A stretch of 9,407 nt of DNA from Acidobacteriota bacterium (lineage in GTDB: Bacteria > Acidobacteriota > Terriglobia > Terriglobales > Acidobacteriaceae): assembly GCA_021819255.1 (NCBI GenBank), contig JAKART010000059.1, positions 1 through 9,407 on the forward strand, read 5' to 3'. Below the pieces are notes generated by a model that made no database searches, was not told the origin of the DNA, and worked only from the letters and a program-made list of their open reading frames with translations. Made by a program: the position numbers and the translations under genes. Within the stretch, counting starts at the first letter, position 1; every line of letters starts with the position of its first letter. This document shows, piece by piece, positions 6,388 to 9,407 of the stretch.

Positions 6388-8907
6388 CTATTTGATATCT
6401 CTCAGTTTTTTCGTCGATTGGGTCAGCAGCGATGACGCCGACAAGCCGTGAGCGTCTACGAGCTTCTGAATCTGGGTAGCCGACAGATCTTTGAAATTGA
6501 ATGCCTCGAAGGATTTGAAAAACTCCCGCAGTTGCTTAATAAGTCGTCTAAGTTCAACTTCCCGCATTGCCTCCACTTTATGAGTGAACGATGCTGCGCT
6601 GGCTACCGTGTGGGCTGGGTGAACGATGATGCGCTTGACCTTCATGCCAGCATAGTGTTTCTCGAACCAGGCACTTGAGCGATTCATCTGCTCGGCCTCG
6701 CGCTTGTTGATTTCCGAGCGACTGACGTCAACTTCACTTTTGCATTCCCAGAGAATGTACTGTGTGTCGTCTAACGCCCACAAATTGTCTGGCCCCTCTT
6801 TCCATTCCTTATCTGGCCGCTCCCCGGCAAACCCGATGGCCCGGCTGATCTCATCCAGTGCCTGTTCGAACTTGTCTGCCTTGGTACCAAACACCAAACG
6901 CCCCAAGATGTCAGACAGCGCAATATCGAGTTGTTCATAGCTCTCGAACTTGCTGACCCAAGCAGTGATTCGTTCGATCCGCCCTTGGCTGACTACAGTC
7001 AACTTTGCAACGGTCACACCGTCGGACGGTTTCAACAGCAGCCGATTGTCTTTGTGCGCGGCGATCTGAAGCCTCTGAGATTCAGGACGATTAACGCGAT
7101 ACTGATAGCGCGCCATCTCTTGCATATACCAACCTTTGTCCTGCCCATCTACCAGCTTCTTGTCCAAGAGGTTTTGAAGGGACTCGGTCGCAGTAGCGTA
7201 GTCTCCATCGCGGTACGCCTGCTCAGCCGCGAGTTCTGCTGCATACGCGCGAAGAACGCGTTCATTGGCCGCCGATGGCTTGACCGTGGCCATCTGCTCG
7301 AAGTAGAACGCCTTCCAATCCTCGTCACGCCCAAGGCACTGCCGAACTAGGCCGATGAAGGCATTGGCAGGCGTTTCGCCTGCCTCGATATCCTGCTTTG
7401 CCATTTCCGCAATCTCAAGGCCAATCTCAATTTGCCGCGACATCTGAGAAGATAGAAACTTTCTGGACTCCCGATCTCGAACCAGCCGTGTAATGTCAGA
7501 GCCGACGATGATGACCACCGAATAATCTTTCTCGCCACGCACGCTACGCCCCATCCCTTGCTCCACTGTGCGCACGGTCCGCATCAGCGTGGTCACGCTG
7601 TCCGGACGACACGTCTCCTCATACAGGTCGATCAGGCTCTCGGAATATGGCTTGCCATCGAAGATCAATATACGGCAGGTGTCGTCGGGCAGATCAATGC
7701 CGTCGTAGCGATTGACCAGGACAACCGCCTTTTTATACTCACCCTTGCGGAGGTCATCGATGACATCGCCTACAGACTCTTTATCTGCTACTACCGCGCC
7801 GTAGGACTCCCAATCCTTGACCCTTGCAAACGCGGTAGCCAGCGCAACAACGCCATACCGACGTTTAGGTTTTGGCACAGCATAACCTTGGACGATGCGC
7901 TCGCGGCCCAACTCCTCGTGGATTAGCGACGGGAGAAGCACCATTTTTTCGCCTGACCAGCTTTCATTCGCATAGGTCAACGGGTGAATGATTGTCTCAG
8001 GCTTGAGCTGCAACCCCTTGATGAGGAAAGCATCATCAGTTACCGTCGCCGACATGAAAATGCGATGTGATGCATCCGCGTAGCTGCCGAAGGCCGTCAG
8101 CGGTGGAATGTGGGGCTCGATTTCAATCGCTACGCCAGATACTACGCACTGGCAATGTCCAAGAATGTTCTTTAGCAGCGGCCATGCGAACTTGATCGAT
8201 TTACGTTCAGTACCGGCGGACAGAATTTTGGCAACTTCGGCTTCCCTTTCGATCCACGCCCAGTACGGCACTGGAAGCAGGGCATCGCGCTTGTCGTTAT
8301 TGATGTCCGCGAAGGTGCCGAGGCCCTGCTGCTCAAGATCGTCGGCGAAAAGTGCCTTCAAGGCGTCGTACGCTGGCTCCTCTTTGGGAATGCGAATGCG
8401 GCATGCCTCGCGGATCGTATCAGCACAAGCATGCGCATCGTCCATCAGCAGAGTGCCGACCGGTATGGATTTCCGGTTCAAGCCGAATTTCGTCAGTCCG
8501 TTGAATAGCTTTTGCACCGATGTGACCAGAATCTTGTCACCGTTCAAAAAGTCATCTGGCAATTCAGGATCAGCCTGACAGGTGGCAATGCCGAACTGTT
8601 TGGCTTGCTCAATCGTTTGAGCGATCAGAAAATTGTCTGGACACAGGTAGATTACAGGTCCTTTCCCGCTGTTTAACTGTGCCTGCAGCATCAGCAATCC
8701 GATCAATGTCTTCCCTTGACCAGTGTGCAGTTTGACGATCACGTCACGGTCATCGCGATGGCTGGCAAACCAGTTCTCTAGCACGGTCAACTGAGCGGGG
8801 CGCAATGGCCCCTTGTCATGCGCACGATCCAGAGTGTCATAGAGTTTGACCGGATCGGTCGGACGCTCTGCTTTTTTTCCTGCCAATCGCTTCTTGAAGT
8901 CAACCAA
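6388..8907 (-). CDS. Superfamily 2 DEAD/DEAH-type helicase with C-terminal PD-(D/E)XK nuclease signature
   Basis: An 839-residue protein. Motifs in order: Walker [11 protein letters not shown] (61-70, K66), motif Ia-like [14 protein letters not shown] (84-97), motif II DDAH (156-159, a DEAH variant), motif III MSAT (285-288) and motif [12 protein letters not shown] (449-458). Motif VI, with the following strand [10 protein letters not shown], resembles the second helicase domain of the XPD/DinG (Rad3) branch. I do not see a four-cysteine iron-sulphur arrangement. Residues about 550-620 look helical. The C-terminal part (about 675-765) has GPD (705-707) and, after 13 residues, WECK (720-723) followed by SEV. 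D707, E721 and K723 fit the PD-(D/E)XK core, and a preceding helix with several glutamates (681-696) could supply the fourth residue. This suggests ATP-driven unwinding or translocation coupled to DNA cleavage. The start is TTG at 8907, chosen because AGGAG lies six bases upstream and the similarity-bearing sequence follows. The XRE giant lies 235 bp downstream. Confidence 0.85.
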   Translation of the reverse strand: MVDFKKRLAGKKAERPTDPVKLYDTLDRAHDKGPLRPAQLTVLENWFASHRDDRDVIVKLHTGQGKTLIGLLMLQAQLNSGKGPVIYLCPDNFLIAQTIEQAKQFGIATCQADPELPDDFLNGDKILVTSVQKLFNGLTKFGLNRKSIPVGTLLMDDAHACADTIREACRIRIPKEEPAYDALKALFADDLEQQGLGTFADINNDKRDALLPVPYWAWIEREAEVAKILSAGTERKSIKFAWPLLKNILGHCQCVVSGVAIEIEPHIPPLTAFGSYADASHRIFMSATVTDDAFLIKGLQLKPETIIHPLTYANESWSGEKMVLLPSLIHEELGRERIVQGYAVPKPKRRYGVVALATAFARVKDWESYGAVVADKESVGDVIDDLRKGEYKKAVVLVNRYDGIDLPDDTCRILIFDGKPYSESLIDLYEETCRPDSVTTLMRTVRTVEQGMGRSVRGEKDYSVVIIVGSDITRLVRDRESRKFLSSQMSRQIEIGLEIAEMAKQDIEAGETPANAFIGLVRQCLGRDEDWKAFYFEQMATVKPSAANERVLRAYAAELAAEQAYRDGDYATATESLQNLLDKKLVDGQDKGWYMQEMARYQYRVNRPESQRLQIAAHKDNRLLLKPSDGVTVAKLTVVSQGRIERITAWVSKFESYEQLDIALSDILGRLVFGTKADKFEQALDEISRAIGFAGERPDKEWKEGPDNLWALDDTQYILWECKSEVDVSRSEINKREAEQMNRSSAWFEKHYAGMKVKRIIVHPAHTVASAASFTHKVEAMREVELRRLIKQLREFFKSFEAFNFKDLSATQIQKLVDAHGLSASSLLTQSTKKLRDIK

Positions 8908-8966
8908 TTTCGTCTCCTAATATTTAGTTGCTATTTGCTGCTTGTTAATCAGCGTCATTTTTTTAT

Positions 8967-8976
8967 ATGTCAGCAT
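8967..8976. promoter_or_regulatory. Possible second XRE operator half-site next to the helicase promoter
   Basis: The ten bases ATGTCAGCAT differ at one position from ATGTCATCAT in the XRE palindrome (6177-6186). They touch the -10 box of the helicase promoter. The outer left arm of the palindrome is not conserved here, so the site would be weaker. It suggests, but does not prove, that the XRE protein also controls the helicase gene. Confidence 0.35.
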
Positions 8977-9003
8977 TATACTTTTACCACGCGACTCCGT
9001 TGA
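8975..9003 (-). promoter_or_regulatory. Putative promoter of the helicase gene
   Basis: A perfect -10 box TATAAT lies on the minus strand at 8980-8975. At a 17-base spacing the -35 position holds TCAACG (9003-8998), only 3 of 6 matches, so an activator may be needed or the promoter may be weak. The leader to the TTG start would be about 60 bases. Confidence 0.45.
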
Positions 9004-9018
9004 GAATGAATACTCAAC
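8999..9018. repeat. Inverted repeat GTTGAG-8-CTCAAC upstream of the helicase gene
   Basis: Perfect 6-bp arms (8999-9004 and 9013-9018) with an AT-rich 8-base centre, overlapping the poor -35 region of the helicase promoter. There is no T run on either side, so it is a poor terminator. It could be a regulator binding site. Confidence 0.4.
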
Positions 9019-9091
9019 CGACTGATAGATTGAAACAATTTACGGAATATCGGTCCGGTCATGGGTAAACCATATTGACGCTGTTTTCTGC

Positions 9092-9407
9092 TTAAAACTG
9101 ATAAATATCAGGCGCTTTTTGCGCTACCAGCCGTGCACTCTTCAGGTCGTAGACCACATCGGTAATGGATCCATCCCGAATGCGCTGAACCGCTTCGTCA
9201 ATCACGTGGAGCGGTACCAAAAACCACTCCCTTGGTTTGACCGGATGCCCGAAGCGATCTTCGATGGTCAAATCGAGTTGTGCTGCACCGAATAGGCGAT
9301 GGAAAATATTTTCCAGCCTTGTGCGATTCAGGTTGTGGAGCTTATAGGTGGCGACCACCTCTACGTCGGCTAGCAGATATGTGGCATCCTTTTCTGCGCC
9401 TGCGATG
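9092..9407 (-). CDS. GIY-YIG nuclease family protein, C-terminal part (5' end outside window)
   Basis: The frame is open from the window edge to a TAA at 9094-9092, giving 104 residues. It includes YLLADVEVVATYKLHNLNR, an LENIFHRLF helix, AQLDLTI, DRFGHPVKPREWFLVPL and IRDGSITDVVYDL. This block is strongly like the conserved C-terminal region found in many bacterial GIY-YIG nuclease family proteins (T5orf172-like), where it follows the catalytic GIY-YIG domain. The catalytic domain itself would be upstream, beyond position 9407, so the enzyme's integrity cannot be judged. A GTG at 9358 lies inside the conserved block and is not a credible start. Such genes are frequent in defence islands and mobile regions. 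It is co-directional with the helicase, but 184 bp and a separate promoter lie between them. Confidence 0.75.
   Translation of the reverse strand, partial: IAGAEKDATYLLADVEVVATYKLHNLNRTRLENIFHRLFGAAQLDLTIEDRFGHPVKPREWFLVPLHVIDEAVQRIRDGSITDVVYDLKSARLVAQKAPDIYQF

Noticed and set aside
8999..9018. Inverted repeat considered as a terminator for the GIY-YIG gene
   Set aside because: Its stem is only 6 bp with an 8-base loop and no T run on either strand; an operator is a better guess.
1..9407. CRISPR array, tRNA or rRNA genes
   Set aside because: No regularly spaced direct repeats, no cloverleaf-like sequence with a CCA end and no rRNA-like segments were noticed by eye.

Overview
The window looks like a piece of a bacterial accessory (defence-island type) region, most likely from a proteobacterium. 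This rests on moderately GC-rich coding sequence, Shine-Dalgarno-led genes, sigma70-like promoters, and group II intron and IS scraps of types common in proteobacteria. The species cannot be told from the sequence. All intact genes lie on the minus strand, so transcription runs from high to low coordinates.

Right edge (9092-9407): the C-terminal 104 residues of a protein resembling bacterial GIY-YIG nuclease family proteins; its catalytic part lies outside the window. Next (6388-8907) is an 839-residue superfamily 2 helicase with XPD/DinG-like motifs. Its C-terminus carries a PD-(D/E)XK nuclease signature (P706-D707, E721-x-K723), so it is probably a helicase-nuclease fusion. After a 235-bp gap with its own promoter and operator comes a 1345-residue protein (2115-6152). 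It has an XRE-type helix-turn-helix, a proline-rich linker, a domain that may be restriction-endonuclease-like, a STAND-NTPase-like region with no Walker A, and about 900 residues of mostly helical, repeat-like sequence. A possible small frameshifted cistron overlaps its stop codon as ATGA. Then comes an orphan 374-residue AAA-type ATPase (748-1872) whose promoter sits in a 58-bp nested dyad.

Left edge (1-747): mobile-element debris. It holds a C-terminal scrap of a group II intron reverse transcriptase/maturase running off the window, a stretch with nothing recognised, and a frameshifted, truncated transposase N-terminus.

The most interesting reading is a candidate defence module made of the XRE/STAND-like giant and the helicase-nuclease. 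The giant would act as both sensor and autorepressor, since a 15-bp palindrome lies between its own -35 and -10 and a repeat half overlaps its ribosome binding site. A related site (ATGTCANCAT) abuts the helicase -10 box, suggesting common control. I do not recognise this pairing as a named defence system; without homology searches the novelty is inference. Whether the ATPase and GIY-YIG genes belong to the module or are only island neighbours is open.
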